Positions 35,677 through 43,991 of a stretch of 64,000 bases of DNA are shown here, in pieces. Source of the DNA: Martinezella lusitana (lineage in GTDB: Bacteria; Pseudomonadota; Alphaproteobacteria; Rhizobiales; Rhizobiaceae); NCBI RefSeq assembly GCF_900094565.1, contig NZ_FMAF01000013.1, positions 62,001 through 126,000 on the forward strand. The letters are read 5' to 3'. The position numbers and the translations under genes were made by a program. Position 1 is the stretch's first letter. Each line of letters starts with the position of its first letter. The notes below the pieces were generated by a model. The model made no database searches. It was not told where the DNA came from and saw nothing but the letters and a program-made list of their open reading frames with translations.

Positions 35677-38187
35677 TCATTCCATGGCCTCGCGGATCAG
35701 GTCGTCGGCAGCCTCCGCAAGCACGGCATCGTGGGCCTCGCCAGGCACCGGCACCTTGCCGATTTCCAGCATCACCGGCACGGCGAGCGGCGAGATGTGA
35801 TCCAGCGCCCGGTGGGTGATATGGCCTTTGATTCGTCTCAGCATATCTCCAAGTCGGCCGATATCCAAAAGTCCCGTCGCGGCATCCTGCCGGGTCGCCT
35901 GCAGCAGGATATGATCCGGCTCGTGGCTGCGCAGCACGTCATAGATCAGGTCGGCGGATACCGTCACCTGACGGCCGGTCTTTTCCTTGCCGGGATGCCG
36001 GCGCTCGATCAAGCCGGCAATCACGGCACAATTGCGGAAGGTGCGTTTCAGCAGGAAGGATTCGTCGAGCCAGGCCTCGAGATCATCGCCGAGCATGTCC
36101 TCATCGAACAGATCGGAGAGGCTGAGACGGCGATTGGCGATCATCATCCCCATATCCTCCAATCCCCATATGCCAAGGGAATAATCGGTGGCGACAAAGC
36201 CCATCGGCTTGGCCCCGGCCCGCTCCAGCCGGCGGGTCAAGAGCATGCCGAGCGTCTGGTGCGCCAAACGCCCCTCAAAGGGATAGGCGACCATGTAGGC
36301 GCGGCTGCCGCGTGGGAAAGTCTCGATGAGAAACTCGTCGCGCCGTGGCAGCAGCGATTTTTCCTTCTGGAGTTCCAACCAGTCACGCACCTGATCCGGC
36401 AGGCGATGCCGTCGGTCGGGATCGGCGATCATCGCCCGCACCTGATCGGCGAGATAGGTTGACAGCGGAAACTTGCCGCCGGCATAGGATGGGATTTTCG
36501 GGTCCATGGAGAAAGCCTGCGACGCTAGGCATTCGTTCTCTCGGATGCCTTCGAAGCGCAGCACCTTGCCGGAGAACAGAAACGTATCCCCGGGCGAAAG
36601 CTGTTCGAGAAAATACTCCTCGACCTTGCCGAGCGGCGCTCCCCCTCGCCCGAGCGAGCCGAGCGCATTGCGCTTCACCATGCGGATATTCAGCATCGCC
36701 TCTTCGACGATGGTGCCGAGGTTAAGACGGTATTGTTGGGCGACCTGCGGATTGGAAACGCGCCAGCGTCCTTCCGGCGTCTTGCGGATGCGGGCATAGC
36801 GCTCATAGGTTCTGAGCGCATAGCCGCCAGTGGCGACGAAATCGACGATGCGCTCGAAGGTTTCCCAGGAGAGATCGGCATAGGGAGCGGCGCTCTGCAC
36901 CTCATCATAGAGCTCCAGCATGTCGAAGGGCTCGGCGCAGGCCATGCCGAGCACATGCTGGGCGAGAACATCGAGCGCGCCGGCGCCGATCGGCGGCGTA
37001 TCCTGCGCGCCGATATAATTGGCGTCGAGGGCTGCCTGGCATTCCATGACCTCGAAGCGATTGGCCGGCACCAGGATTGCCTTGGAAGGCTCATCCATGC
37101 GGTGATTGGCGCGGCCTATACGCTGGGCGAGGCGGCTTGCGCCTTTGGGCGCACCGACATGGATGACGAGATCGACATCGCCCCAGTCTATGCCGAGATC
37201 GAGCGTCGAGGTGGCGACGACAGCGCGCAGGCGGTTGGCGTCCATGGCCGCCTCCACCTTGCGGCGCTGGCCGACATCGAGCGAGCCATGGTGCAGGGCG
37301 ATCGGCAGGTTGTCGTCATTGGCGGACCACAGCTCCTGAAACAGCATTTCTGCCTGCGAGCGCGTGTTGACAAAGAGCAGCGTGGTGCGATGGGCCTTCA
37401 GCTCGCGATAGATATCGGGGATCGCATACTTCGCGGAATGGCCGGACCAGGGGATGCGCTCTTCGGTTGATAGTATCGATATGTCAGGCTTGGCGCCGCC
37501 ATCGACCAGAACTAGGCCGGCATGTTGCTCCTTCCCTTGCTCTTGCGCCACCAGCCATTTCTGCAGGTCCATCGGCTGGGCGACGGTGGCTGAAAGGCCG
37601 ATGGTCCGGACGCTTGGCGCGAGCCTGCGGATGCGGGCGAGACCGAGCGACAGCATGTGACCGCGCTTGGAGGTGACCAGCGAATGCAGCTCGTCGAAGA
37701 CGATATATTTCAGATCCTTGAAGAAGCGCTCGGCCTCGCGATTGGCGAGCAAAAGCGCCACCTGCTCTGGCGTCGTCAGAAGAATATCGGGCGGATTGAG
37801 TTTCTGGCGCTGCCGCTTGCCGGCAGGCGTATCGCCGGTGCGGTTTTCGACCGAAACAGGCAGACCCATTTCGGTAACGGGCTTCATCAGGTTGCGCTCG
37901 ATATCGACGGCGAGCGCCTTCAGCGGCGAGATGTAGAGCGTATGGATGCCGGTGAAGGCCGAGCCGGGCGGGACTTTGCCGCGGCGGGTGAGATCGGTGA
38001 GCGACGGCAGGAAGCCCGCCAGCGTCTTGCCCGCGCCCGTCGGTGCGATCAATAGCGTGCTTTCGCCGGCCTCGGCGCGAGCTAACAGTTCGAGCTGATG
38101 GGCACGCGGCTGCCAGCCCTTTTCCGCAAACCAGCGGATGAAGGGGGCAGGCAGGGCAAGAGGGTGCTCCGGGTCGATCTGGTCCAC
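35677..38187 (-). CDS. Ligase-associated DNA damage response DEXH-box helicase (Lhr-like)
   Basis: An 836-aa superfamily 2 helicase. The motifs are: APTGAGKTLAGFLPS (I), SPLKALAVDIERNL (Ia), YIVFDELHSLVTSKRGH (II, DELH), IGLSATVAQP (III), VVATSTLDLGIDWGDVD (V) and RIGRANHRMDEPSKA (VI). A winged-helix and a C-terminal domain follow, as in Lhr. Repair function is inferred from the family. The frame is open to 38919, but that is antisense to an Rrf2 gene. The conserved protein starts near VDQIDPEHPLALP, so the GTG at 38187 is chosen; an ATG at 38244 is also possible. Neither has a strong ribosome site. Confidence 0.88.
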   Translation of the reverse strand: MDQIDPEHPLALPAPFIRWFAEKGWQPRAHQLELLARAEAGESTLLIAPTGAGKTLAGFLPSLTDLTRRGKVPPGSAFTGIHTLYISPLKALAVDIERNLMKPVTEMGLPVSVENRTGDTPAGKRQRQKLNPPDILLTTPEQVALLLANREAERFFKDLKYIVFDELHSLVTSKRGHMLSLGLARIRRLAPSVRTIGLSATVAQPMDLQKWLVAQEQGKEQHAGLVLVDGGAKPDISILSTEERIPWSGHSAKYAIPDIYRELKAHRTTLLFVNTRSQAEMLFQELWSANDDNLPIALHHGSLDVGQRRKVEAAMDANRLRAVVATSTLDLGIDWGDVDLVIHVGAPKGASRLAQRIGRANHRMDEPSKAILVPANRFEVMECQAALDANYIGAQDTPPIGAGALDVLAQHVLGMACAEPFDMLELYDEVQSAAPYADLSWETFERIVDFVATGGYALRTYERYARIRKTPEGRWRVSNPQVAQQYRLNLGTIVEEAMLNIRMVKRNALGSLGRGGAPLGKVEEYFLEQLSPGDTFLFSGKVLRFEGIRENECLASQAFSMDPKIPSYAGGKFPLSTYLADQVRAMIADPDRRHRLPDQVRDWLELQKEKSLLPRRDEFLIETFPRGSRAYMVAYPFEGRLAHQTLGMLLTRRLERAGAKPMGFVATDYSLGIWGLEDMGMMIANRRLSLSDLFDEDMLGDDLEAWLDESFLLKRTFRNCAVIAGLIERRHPGKEKTGRQVTVSADLIYDVLRSHEPDHILLQATRQDAATGLLDIGRLGDMLRRIKGHITHRALDHISPLAVPVMLEIGKVPVPGEAHDAVLAEAADDLIREAME

Positions 38188-38276
38188 GCGGGCAAATGTA
38201 ATGGATATGCGGCGGATGAGAAGCGGGGATGTTTGACTTCGCATCGTTGGTTTTGGAGTTCGTAGAAAGTGTGCAC

Positions 38277-38322
38277 CCCCTCTCTCATTGTCGTGACATC
38301 TCCCCCACAAGGGGGGTGTCGG
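38277..38322. repeat. Palindromic repeat between helicase and Rrf2 genes
   Basis: CCCCCTCTCTCATTGTCGTGA (first 20 bases match the 17.6-kb hairpin closely) is followed by a CCCCC-ACAA-GGGGG hairpin near 38309-38322. It looks like a diverged member of the same dispersed repeat family. Confidence 0.45.
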
Positions 38323-38381
38323 GCGCGCAGCATATCGACAGCCACCTTTCAGGCTACATACCGCCCCAATTAAAAAAACAA

Positions 38382-38416
38382 TTGACTCCGAGAATAATCG
38401 CGGATAAAAAATATCC
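38382..38416 (+). promoter_or_regulatory. Promoter and operator of the Rrf2 gene
   Basis: A -35 TTGACT (38382-38387) and a -10 TAAAAA (38405-38410) are 17 bp apart. The perfect inverted repeat GGATA-AAAAA-TATCC (38402-38416) covers the -10. This arrangement suits autorepression by the Rrf2 protein. Confidence 0.6.
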
Positions 38417-38436
38417 ATGATTAGAGAGGCCGAGAC

Positions 38437-38940
38437 ATGAAACTCGGAGACGGCGTCGAACAATCCATCCATTGCGTCAGCATGCTGGCTGGATTGTCGG
38501 ATGGAGGTGTGCTTTCGGCCGCTGCCCTTGCCGAATTTCATGGCGTCTCGGTCAGCTACCTTCTGAAGCATCTGCAGGCGCTTTCGGGCGCGGGCATTCT
38601 CGATACGGTTCCAGGGCCGAAAGGCGGCTATCGGCTGGCGCGCAAGCCCGAGGCGATCAGCCTGCTTGATATCGTGCTGGCCGCCGAGGGTCCGGCGCCC
38701 GCCTTCCGCTGCGCGGAAATCCGCCAGCGCGGCCCGAGCCCATTGCCGGGGCGCTATTTCGCCAAGCCCTGCGGCATCAACGCCGCCATGCTTGCGGCTG
38801 AACGCGCCTATCGGGCCGAACTGGCCAAAACCAGCATCGCCGACGTGCTGACCGACCTCAGGCAAACGGACACGGACGGCGGCATAAACGCGAGGGGCTG
38901 CGCCTTTCTCGCGATCCATGAACGCAAGACCAAAAGCTGA
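38437..38940 (+). CDS. Rrf2 family transcriptional regulator
   Basis: A 167-aa winged-helix regulator. The Rrf2 core is GVLSAAALAEFHGVSVSYLL, then LQALSGAGILDTVPGPKGGY and RLARKPEAISLLDIVLAAEG. Four Cys residues follow, in SIHC (near residue 13), FRCAEI, KPCGIN and RGCAFL; the spacing is wider than the C-x5-C-x7-C cluster site of IscR, so an iron-sulfur cofactor is possible but not clear. It lies 29 bp before an AhpD-like gene and probably regulates it. A palindrome covers its own -10. Confidence 0.9.
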   Translation: MKLGDGVEQSIHCVSMLAGLSDGGVLSAAALAEFHGVSVSYLLKHLQALSGAGILDTVPGPKGGYRLARKPEAISLLDIVLAAEGPAPAFRCAEIRQRGPSPLPGRYFAKPCGINAAMLAAERAYRAELAKTSIADVLTDLRQTDTDGGINARGCAFLAIHERKTKS

Positions 38941-38969
38941 ACCAAGAACTTGAACCCAAGGAGAAGACC

Positions 38970-39431
38970 ATGCATCCCCGTTTCAATTTCGCCAAAGCCT
39001 CGCCCGACTCCTACAAGGCCATCGTCGCACTGGAAAACTTCGTCCAGAGCTCGGGTCTGGAGCGCCGCTTCATCCACCTGATCAAGCTTCGCGCCTCGCA
39101 GATCAATGGCTGCGCCTATTGCGTCGACATGCATGTGAAGGAAGCCCGGCACGACGGACTTAGCGAACAATGGATCAACCTGATGTGCGTCTGGTGGGAA
39201 TCGCCTGTTTATGACGACCGCGAACGCGCCCTGCTTCGCTGGGTCGACTCCGTCACCAAGATTGCCCAGACGGGCATACCGGATGCCGACTACGAACCGC
39301 TGAAACAACATTTCAGCGAAGAGGAGATCGTCAAGATCACCGTGGCGATCTGCGCGATCAATATCTGGAACCGGCTCGCCGTCGGCTTCCGCGCGCTGCA
39401 TCCGGTCGATGCGGCAAACAAGGCGGCCTGA
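38970..39431 (+). CDS. Carboxymuconolactone decarboxylase / AhpD-like protein
   Basis: A 153-aa helical protein of the AhpD-like subgroup. The redox motif is INGCAYCVDMHVKEA, giving the C-x-x-C pair and the following His found in alkylhydroperoxidase AhpD. The rest includes ERALLRWVDSVTKIA and EEEIVKITVAICAINIWNR. It probably reduces peroxides with thiol partners. It is on the same strand as the Rrf2 gene, and the ATG follows AAGGAGAAGACC. Confidence 0.88.
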   Translation: MHPRFNFAKASPDSYKAIVALENFVQSSGLERRFIHLIKLRASQINGCAYCVDMHVKEARHDGLSEQWINLMCVWWESPVYDDRERALLRWVDSVTKIAQTGIPDADYEPLKQHFSEEEIVKITVAICAINIWNRLAVGFRALHPVDAANKAA

Positions 39432-39476
39432 GTTTCCTTTTCCTAAACATGCTGTGCGTCGCCGCTCGCCACTGAA

Positions 39477-39513
39477 CGCCGTCATCCTCGGGTCAAGCCC
39501 GAGGATGACGGCG
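39477..39513 (+). terminator. Strong hairpin after the AhpD-like gene
   Basis: A perfect 16-bp stem (39477-39492 with 39498-39513) closes a TCAAG loop. The arm includes GTCATCCTCGGG. It lies 45 bp after the AhpD-like stop. No T-run follows, so it may be a dispersed palindrome used as a terminator. Confidence 0.6.
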
Positions 39514-39583
39514 TCTGGGTTAGCAGCCGGCGCACATGAGAATCTGGGCGATAAACGCCATTTGATAAGCTCAGAACTGGCCC

Positions 39584-39623
39584 AAAAAAACGAATGACGC
39601 GGGACCGAAGTCCCGCGTCATTC
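39584..39623 (-). terminator. Intrinsic terminator of glnII
   Basis: A perfect 14-bp stem GAATGACGCGGGAC/GTCCCGCGTCATTC with a 4-nt loop (39592-39623) is followed on the minus strand by G and a run of seven T residues (39590-39584). It lies 39 bp after the glnII stop. Confidence 0.88.
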
Positions 39624-39662
39624 ATTCACTTTCCTATGCTCAGCAAGCCAAGCTTGGAAGCT

Positions 39663-40703
39663 TTAGGCGGCAGCCGAAGCGAAGCCTTCAGTCGAGACTT
39701 CCGAGATGGTCTTCAGAACCTGCGAAGCGATCTGGTAGGGGTCGCCTTGCGAGTTCGGGCGACGATCTTCGAGGTAGCCCTTGTAGTCGTTCTTGATGAA
39801 GGAGTGAGGAACGCGGATCGAGGCGCCGCGGTCAGCAACGCCGTAGCTGAACTTGTTCCACGGAGCAGTTTCGTGCTTACCGGTCAGACGCTTGTCGTTG
39901 TCCGGGCCGTAGACGGCGATGTGAGCGTCGAGGTTCTTGTCGAACTGAGCCATCAGCGCTTCGAAATAAGCCTTGCCGCCGACTTCGCGCATGAACTTGG
40001 TCGAGAAGTTGCAGTGCATGCCCGAGCCGTTCCAGTCGGTGTCGCCGAGCGGCTTGCAATGGAACTCGATGTCGATGCCGTACTTTTCCGTCAGGCGCTG
40101 CAGCAGGTAGCGGGCCATCCAGATCTGGTCGGCGGCCTTCTTGGAGCCCTTGCCGAAAATCTGGAATTCCCACTGGCCCTTGGCCACTTCGGCGTTGATG
40201 CCTTCATGGTTGATGCCGGCTTCCAGGCAAAGATCGAGATGCTCTTCGACGATTTCGCGAGCAACGTCGCCGACATTGCTGTAGCCGACGCCGGTGTAGT
40301 ACGGGCCCTGCGGAGCCGGGTAGCCGGCTTCCGGGAAGCCGAGCGGACGGCCGTCCTTATAGAAGAAGTATTCCTGCTCGAAGCCGAACCATGCGTCTTC
40401 ATCGTCAAGGATGGTCGCGCGGCTGTTGGAAGCGTGCGGCGTAACGCCGTCCGGCATCATGACTTCGCACATGACGAGGGCGCCGTTGGTACGGGCCGGG
40501 TCGGGATAGAGGGCGACGGGCTTGAGCACGCAATCGGAGCTGCGGCCTTCGGCCTGCATCGTCGACGAACCGTCGAAGCCCCAAAGCGGAAGCTGCTCAA
40601 GCGTCGGAAATGCGTCGAATTCCTTGATCTGCGTTTTACCGCGCAGGTTCGGTACCGGGGTGTACCCGTCGAGCCAGATATACTCGAGCTTAAATTTCGT
40701 CAT
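39663..40703 (-). CDS. glnII: Type II glutamine synthetase GlnII
   Basis: A 346-aa eukaryote-like glutamine synthetase that makes glutamine from glutamate, ammonia and ATP, found mainly in rhizobia and actinomycetes in addition to GlnA. The start is KLEYIWLDGYTPVPNLRGKT. The active-site region includes DDEDAWFGFEQEYFFY (metal Glu residues), AGINHEGINAEVAKGQWEF and NGSGMHCNFSTKFMRE, then SYGVADRGASIRVP (the ATP/glutamate Arg). Size is typical (346 aa, versus 450-470 for type I). The ATG at 40703 follows GAGGTGCGTA; a TTG-type longer start is less likely. It is divergent from gstI. Confidence 0.97.
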   Translation of the reverse strand: MTKFKLEYIWLDGYTPVPNLRGKTQIKEFDAFPTLEQLPLWGFDGSSTMQAEGRSSDCVLKPVALYPDPARTNGALVMCEVMMPDGVTPHASNSRATILDDEDAWFGFEQEYFFYKDGRPLGFPEAGYPAPQGPYYTGVGYSNVGDVAREIVEEHLDLCLEAGINHEGINAEVAKGQWEFQIFGKGSKKAADQIWMARYLLQRLTEKYGIDIEFHCKPLGDTDWNGSGMHCNFSTKFMREVGGKAYFEALMAQFDKNLDAHIAVYGPDNDKRLTGKHETAPWNKFSYGVADRGASIRVPHSFIKNDYKGYLEDRRPNSQGDPYQIASQVLKTISEVSTEGFASAAA

Positions 40704-40786
40704 TACGCACCTCATAACAGTTAATCAGGCGAAGTAGAAAAAATTGCCGGCACGCCCGCCGAAAAATCCTTCACTACAAACGGCTG
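40704..40786 (-). promoter_or_regulatory. Predicted glnII mRNA leader (about 83 nt)
   Basis: If the sigma-54 match at 40798-40812 is used, transcription begins near 40786 and leaves a leader of about 83 nt before the glnII ATG. The GstI protein is reported to inhibit glnII expression after transcription, so the leader is the expected target. I see no strong hairpin in it. Confidence 0.45.
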
Positions 40787-40797
40787 CCACATGACAT

Positions 40798-40812
40798 GCA
40801 TTTGACATGCCA
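40798..40812 (-). promoter_or_regulatory. Sigma-54 (-24/-12) promoter of glnII
   Basis: On the minus strand the sequence is TGGCATGTCAAATGC, matching the TGGCACG-N4-TTGC consensus with GG and GC at the exact 10-nt spacing. glnII is known in rhizobia to be NtrC/RpoN-dependent, which supports it. A possible NtrC site, CGCA-cgcttt-TGCG near 40857-40870, lies upstream but is weak. Confidence 0.7.
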
Positions 40813-41144
40813 GATTACGCGGCTGTTCGACTCGAGCGACGAGGATTTCGCAATTCGCACGCTTTTGCGCGGGGATTTATGAGCATTAAATGCCCAAATC
40901 TTTTCAAATCGTAAGCCGCTCGACGGCAGGTGCTGCCAACTTGTCGCACCCTCGCCGATTCGGGCCGGCCCGAAAAATCGGCCGGTTCAGACAGGGGGCG
41001 CCGATCTGGCGACATCTAAATTGCCTATAATTTCAACGTTTAGCATTTTTTTTGAGCAGAATGCTGAAATCTGCGTTTGGCTCTGCTATATATGAGTTGT
41101 CTCTTCAAGCACGCCCGCTTGAACACCAAAAGGAGAGACAAAGA
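40813..41144. other. Upstream part of the glnII/gstI gap
   Basis: No gene is visible here. The GGCCGGCC-centred palindrome CGGGCCGGCCCG lies at 40961-40972, and inverted GGTGC...GCACC sequences lie near 40928-40950. A TATATA element precedes gstI at about 41087-41093 and may be its -10. The stretch just 5' of gstI is AT-rich, as in a promoter. Confidence 0.4.
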
Positions 41145-41336
41145 ATGGCAATCCGTGTTCAACACGAAACGGCAAAGATTTATCAGTTTCCCGTCAAGGC
41201 CCGCCCTACCGCGGTCGGCCAGCGCGCTAAGCTAAACCTCACCCCGGACATCGGCACGAGCATCGCGACGGCTGCATTCGACAGCTGGTATCACGAAGCT
41301 GCGATCGTCGAGTCCGACGAGACCCGCAAACAGTAA
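41145..41336 (+). CDS. gstI: GstI, glutamine synthetase II translation inhibitor (DUF2735)
   Basis: A 63-aa protein. It starts MAIRVQHETAKIYQFPVKAR and has a C-terminal FDSWYHEAAIVESDETRKQ. Length, sequence style and position, divergent from glnII, match gstI of Rhizobium leguminosarum, whose product lowers GlnII synthesis at the level of translation when nitrogen is ample. The longer frame from 41052 is unlikely, because AGGAGAGACAAAG sits right before the ATG at 41145. In known cases NtrC represses gstI and activates glnII. The identification rests on recalled features, not a search. Confidence 0.88.
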   Translation: MAIRVQHETAKIYQFPVKARPTAVGQRAKLNLTPDIGTSIATAAFDSWYHEAAIVESDETRKQ

Positions 41337-41348
41337 ATCACTGGCCGT

Positions 41349-41984
41349 CTAGAAGGCGATATAGCGATCCGAGCGGTGATTGATCGCGAGGAAGAGGTTG
41401 AGGGCGATTGCGCCCAACACCGAGCAGATGACCACGAATGGCGAGGTCACTGCAAAAGCGACCGCGAGAACGCAAAGGTCGACCGCAAGCTGCACTAGCC
41501 CCGCACGTATGCCGAAACGCTCCTGCAAATAGATCCCCAATATGCCGACACCGCCCAGGCTGGCGCGGTGACGGTAGAGTGCGAGCAGTCCAAAGCCGAG
41601 CAGGATGCCGCCGAGAAGTGCCGACCAGAGGGCGTTGACATGGGCCACCTCGAACAGGCGCGGCTGAATATTGGTCAGCAGCGAGGTCAGCGCAATGGCG
41701 ATGAAGGTCTTCACCGTGAAGGCGGGACCGAGCTGCTTCAGCGACAGATAGAAGAACGGCAGATTGACCACGAAGAAGGCCAGGCCGAAATTCACGCCGA
41801 TCGCATAATGCAGCAGGAAGGCGACGCCGGCGGTGCTGCCCGTCAACAGCCCGGCGCTCGAAAGGCAGAAAAGCCCGAGCGACGAAACCAGACTGCCGGA
41901 AACTATGCCTTGAATATCCTCGACCAGCGAATGCCGGGTCGCGGACGTGTTCCAGACGCCAAAGGCGCTCTTCAGGTTTGCCAT
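41349..41984 (-). CDS. YitT family membrane protein
   Basis: A 211-aa inner-membrane protein with about six hydrophobic segments. Family features are GIVSGSLVSSLGLFCLSSAG, LLTGSTAGVAFLLHYAIGVN and FGLAFFVVNLPFFYLS, then GGILLGFGLLALYRHRASLG with GGVGILGIYL. YitT proteins are of unknown function; the N-terminal repeated segment is seen throughout the family. The ATG follows AGGGGAAAGCAC. Its stop lies 13 bp from the gstI stop on the other strand. Confidence 0.85.
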   Translation of the reverse strand: MANLKSAFGVWNTSATRHSLVEDIQGIVSGSLVSSLGLFCLSSAGLLTGSTAGVAFLLHYAIGVNFGLAFFVVNLPFFYLSLKQLGPAFTVKTFIAIALTSLLTNIQPRLFEVAHVNALWSALLGGILLGFGLLALYRHRASLGGVGILGIYLQERFGIRAGLVQLAVDLCVLAVAFAVTSPFVVICSVLGAIALNLFLAINHRSDRYIAF

Positions 41985-42090
41985 GTGCTTTCCCCTTTGT
42001 TTTCAGGGAATTTGCTGAAAGCCCGTGCCACAATCAAGAGCAAATATGTAAGGAATACTGACCTATTTAAAATTCGCAAGAATCGATCGG

Positions 42091-43035
42091 TCAGGCGGAT
42101 TTGCGCGTAATGAACAGAATGCCGTGGACCGGTTTTCCGGCATCCATGCGAATGATGCTGCGCGCGAGATCCTGTACCGCAAAGCCATGGTCGGCCAACA
42201 CCTCCCTCACATAGGCTTCCGAATGGGCGAAACGCAGAGAGTGGCGTAGCACATAGCCCTCAGGATGCTCCGCATCCTCGACCGAAAAGGCGAAGACGGC
42301 ATTGTCGGCCGCCAGCATGCGCGTGATCGCCATGACGCCATGCAGATCGCCCAGATACATCAAGACATCGGCGGCGGTGATGAGATCTGCCCGTCCCGGC
42401 GCCAGCCCGGCATCGAAAACGCCCGATAGAAGCGGCTCCAGCGACAGATCGGCCTGGCCGAGATGGTCGTAGACGCCCTTCTCCGCTGCCTTGGCGAGCA
42501 TGCCCTTCGACAGATCGAAGCCTTCGAGCCGATCGACGCGCCCGCGGATCTCCGGCCCGAACAGGCCGGTGCCGCAGCCGAGATCGACGGCGAGTTGGAA
42601 ATGCGTTGATATATCGGCCGTGCCGGCGATCAGGGCCGCAAGCTTGCCCGGAACGCTATAGCCAAGCTTCCCCACCAGCGAAGTCTCGAACCGATCGGCG
42701 TAATCGTCGAACAGCCGCTCGACGTAAAGGCTCGGGGGCCGGTCCGGCACCGCCACTGCTCCCAGAACCGCAAGCTTAAGGCGCGCGCCGAAGACGTCGC
42801 CGGCATCCAGCGCCAGCACCTCGTTCAATGCAGCGATCGCGCCCGGCGCATCGCCGGCCTTTTCGCGATAGGTCGCGAGGGTGAACCAGCCCGCGGCCCA
42901 GTGCGGCACAAGCTCCAGCGCCTGTTCCATCAATTCGCCGGCGCTCGCTGGCTCGCCGCCCTCGGCAAGCATTTTCGCGTAGTCGGCACGACGGTCGGCA
43001 ATGACATCGCCGGAGGAAAGCTGGCTCGGCAGCAT
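42091..43035 (-). CDS. TPR-containing class I SAM-dependent methyltransferase
   Basis: A 314-aa protein. The first 90 residues hold two TPR-like units (AGELMEQALELVPHWAAGWF and PGAIAALNEVLALDAGDVF). A Rossmann methyltransferase follows, with motif I LAVDLGCGTGLFGPEIRG near residue 150 and motif II ADLITAADVLMYLGDLHGV. The substrate is not known; the TPR part suggests a protein. The ATG at 43035 is used. It lies alone on its strand. Confidence 0.83.
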   Translation of the reverse strand: MLPSQLSSGDVIADRRADYAKMLAEGGEPASAGELMEQALELVPHWAAGWFTLATYREKAGDAPGAIAALNEVLALDAGDVFGARLKLAVLGAVAVPDRPPSLYVERLFDDYADRFETSLVGKLGYSVPGKLAALIAGTADISTHFQLAVDLGCGTGLFGPEIRGRVDRLEGFDLSKGMLAKAAEKGVYDHLGQADLSLEPLLSGVFDAGLAPGRADLITAADVLMYLGDLHGVMAITRMLAADNAVFAFSVEDAEHPEGYVLRHSLRFAHSEAYVREVLADHGFAVQDLARSIIRMDAGKPVHGILFITRKSA

Positions 43036-43202
43036 GGGTTCGATCCTGTTTGACGCTCGGCTTTGGACGCGGCCACAAAAAAACTCAAGTCCTATTTCAG
43101 GCAGACGCGTGTTTGAGATGGATGCCAGGCAAAAGCGCTTGCGCGCAGCAGCCCGCGGCCCTATCTCAAAACCGACCGACTGCCCACTATGGAGACGTCA
43201 GC

Positions 43203-43469
43203 ATGTCCGATCAGGTGAACAGATTCCTCGGCGACTCGCCGGGCCGCACAGTGGTGAAGCTCGTTGTCGTATCGCTCGTCGTCGGCTTCGTGATGAAGTT
43301 CTTCGGCTGGCGGCCGCTCGATTTCCTCAACGGCCTGCGCCGCTTCGTCGTCGATCTCTGGCACAGCGGCTTTGCTGCGCTCGGTGAGTTCGGTGATTAT
43401 CTGGTTATTGGCGCATCCATCGTCATCCCGCTCTTCATCATTCTCCGATTGTTCAATTATAACCGCTGA
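43203..43469 (+). CDS. Small two-segment membrane protein (DUF6460-like)
   Basis: An 88-aa protein with two hydrophobic segments (VVKLVVVSLVVGFVMKFFGW and YLVIGASIVIPLFIILRLF). The sequence MSDQVNRFLGDSPGRTVVKL resembles a short alphaproteobacterial family I recall as DUF6460. The function is unknown. The ATG at 43203 is preferred over a long upstream extension that lacks conservation. Its stop is 1 bp before the next ATG, so the two are probably co-translated. Confidence 0.7.
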   Translation: MSDQVNRFLGDSPGRTVVKLVVVSLVVGFVMKFFGWRPLDFLNGLRRFVVDLWHSGFAALGEFGDYLVIGASIVIPLFIILRLFNYNR

Positions 43470-43470
43470 C

Positions 43471-43974
43471 ATGAATTCCCAGACATTGCCTTATACGCGC
43501 CGCGATACGCTGCGCCTCGCCGCCCTTGCGCTCGCTGCCTCCGTTGCGAGCTGCGCCACGCCGCCTGCCCGCCTTTCCAACACGCCGGCCAGCGACCAGA
43601 CCGCCTCCGCCCTACCGCTCGTCAACGCGCTGCGCGCCAAGAACGGGCTGCCGCCGCTGAAGATCGACACCGCCGCCAGCACCGCCGCCGTCTATCAGGC
43701 GCGACGCATGGCGGATGCCGGCAAGATGGAACATCTGATCGGCATCGGCGACGATTTCGGCAAGCGGGTCAAGGCGAGCGGCGTCAAGTTGCCGGCCGCC
43801 GAAAACATCGCCGAGGGCCAGCGCGACGTGAACGCCGCTGTCACGGCCTGGATCAATTCGCCGAAGCATTTGCACAACATGCTCGGCAAATATGACGGTA
43901 TCGGCGTCGCTCTTGCCTATGCCCCCTCTTCCGGCAGCAAGCCCTATTGGTCCATGGTGCTCTCCACGGATTGA
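43471..43974 (+). CDS. CAP-domain (SCP-like) lipoprotein
   Basis: A 167-aa protein. The signal region has a twin-arginine-like start (YTRRDTLRLAALALAAS) and a lipobox ending in SVASC, so it is probably a lipoprotein. The CAP domain includes PLVNALRAKNGLPPLKID, AVYQARRMADAGKMEHLIG and PAAENIAEGQ, then NSPKHLHNMLGKYDGIGVAL. Bacterial CAP proteins have no settled role; some bind lipids or act on the cell envelope. It starts 1 bp after the previous stop and is followed within 17 bp by the MATE gene. Confidence 0.86.
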   Translation: MNSQTLPYTRRDTLRLAALALAASVASCATPPARLSNTPASDQTASALPLVNALRAKNGLPPLKIDTAASTAAVYQARRMADAGKMEHLIGIGDDFGKRVKASGVKLPAAENIAEGQRDVNAAVTAWINSPKHLHNMLGKYDGIGVALAYAPSSGSKPYWSMVLSTD

Positions 43975-43991
43975 GGAGGCGCGAAGCAGAT

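Noticed and set aside
38188-38919. Upstream extension of the Lhr-like helicase frame to 38919
   Set aside because: The extra 244 codons are antisense to the Rrf2 gene and its promoter and contain no helicase sequence.
39594-40724. 376-codon open frame antisense to glnII
   Set aside because: glnII is complete on the other strand; the frame even crosses its terminator.
40745-40794. Alternative glnII sigma-54 match TGGCAG...TTTGTA
   Set aside because: The spacing between GG and the -12 element is one base short and GC is GT; the match at 40798-40812 is better.
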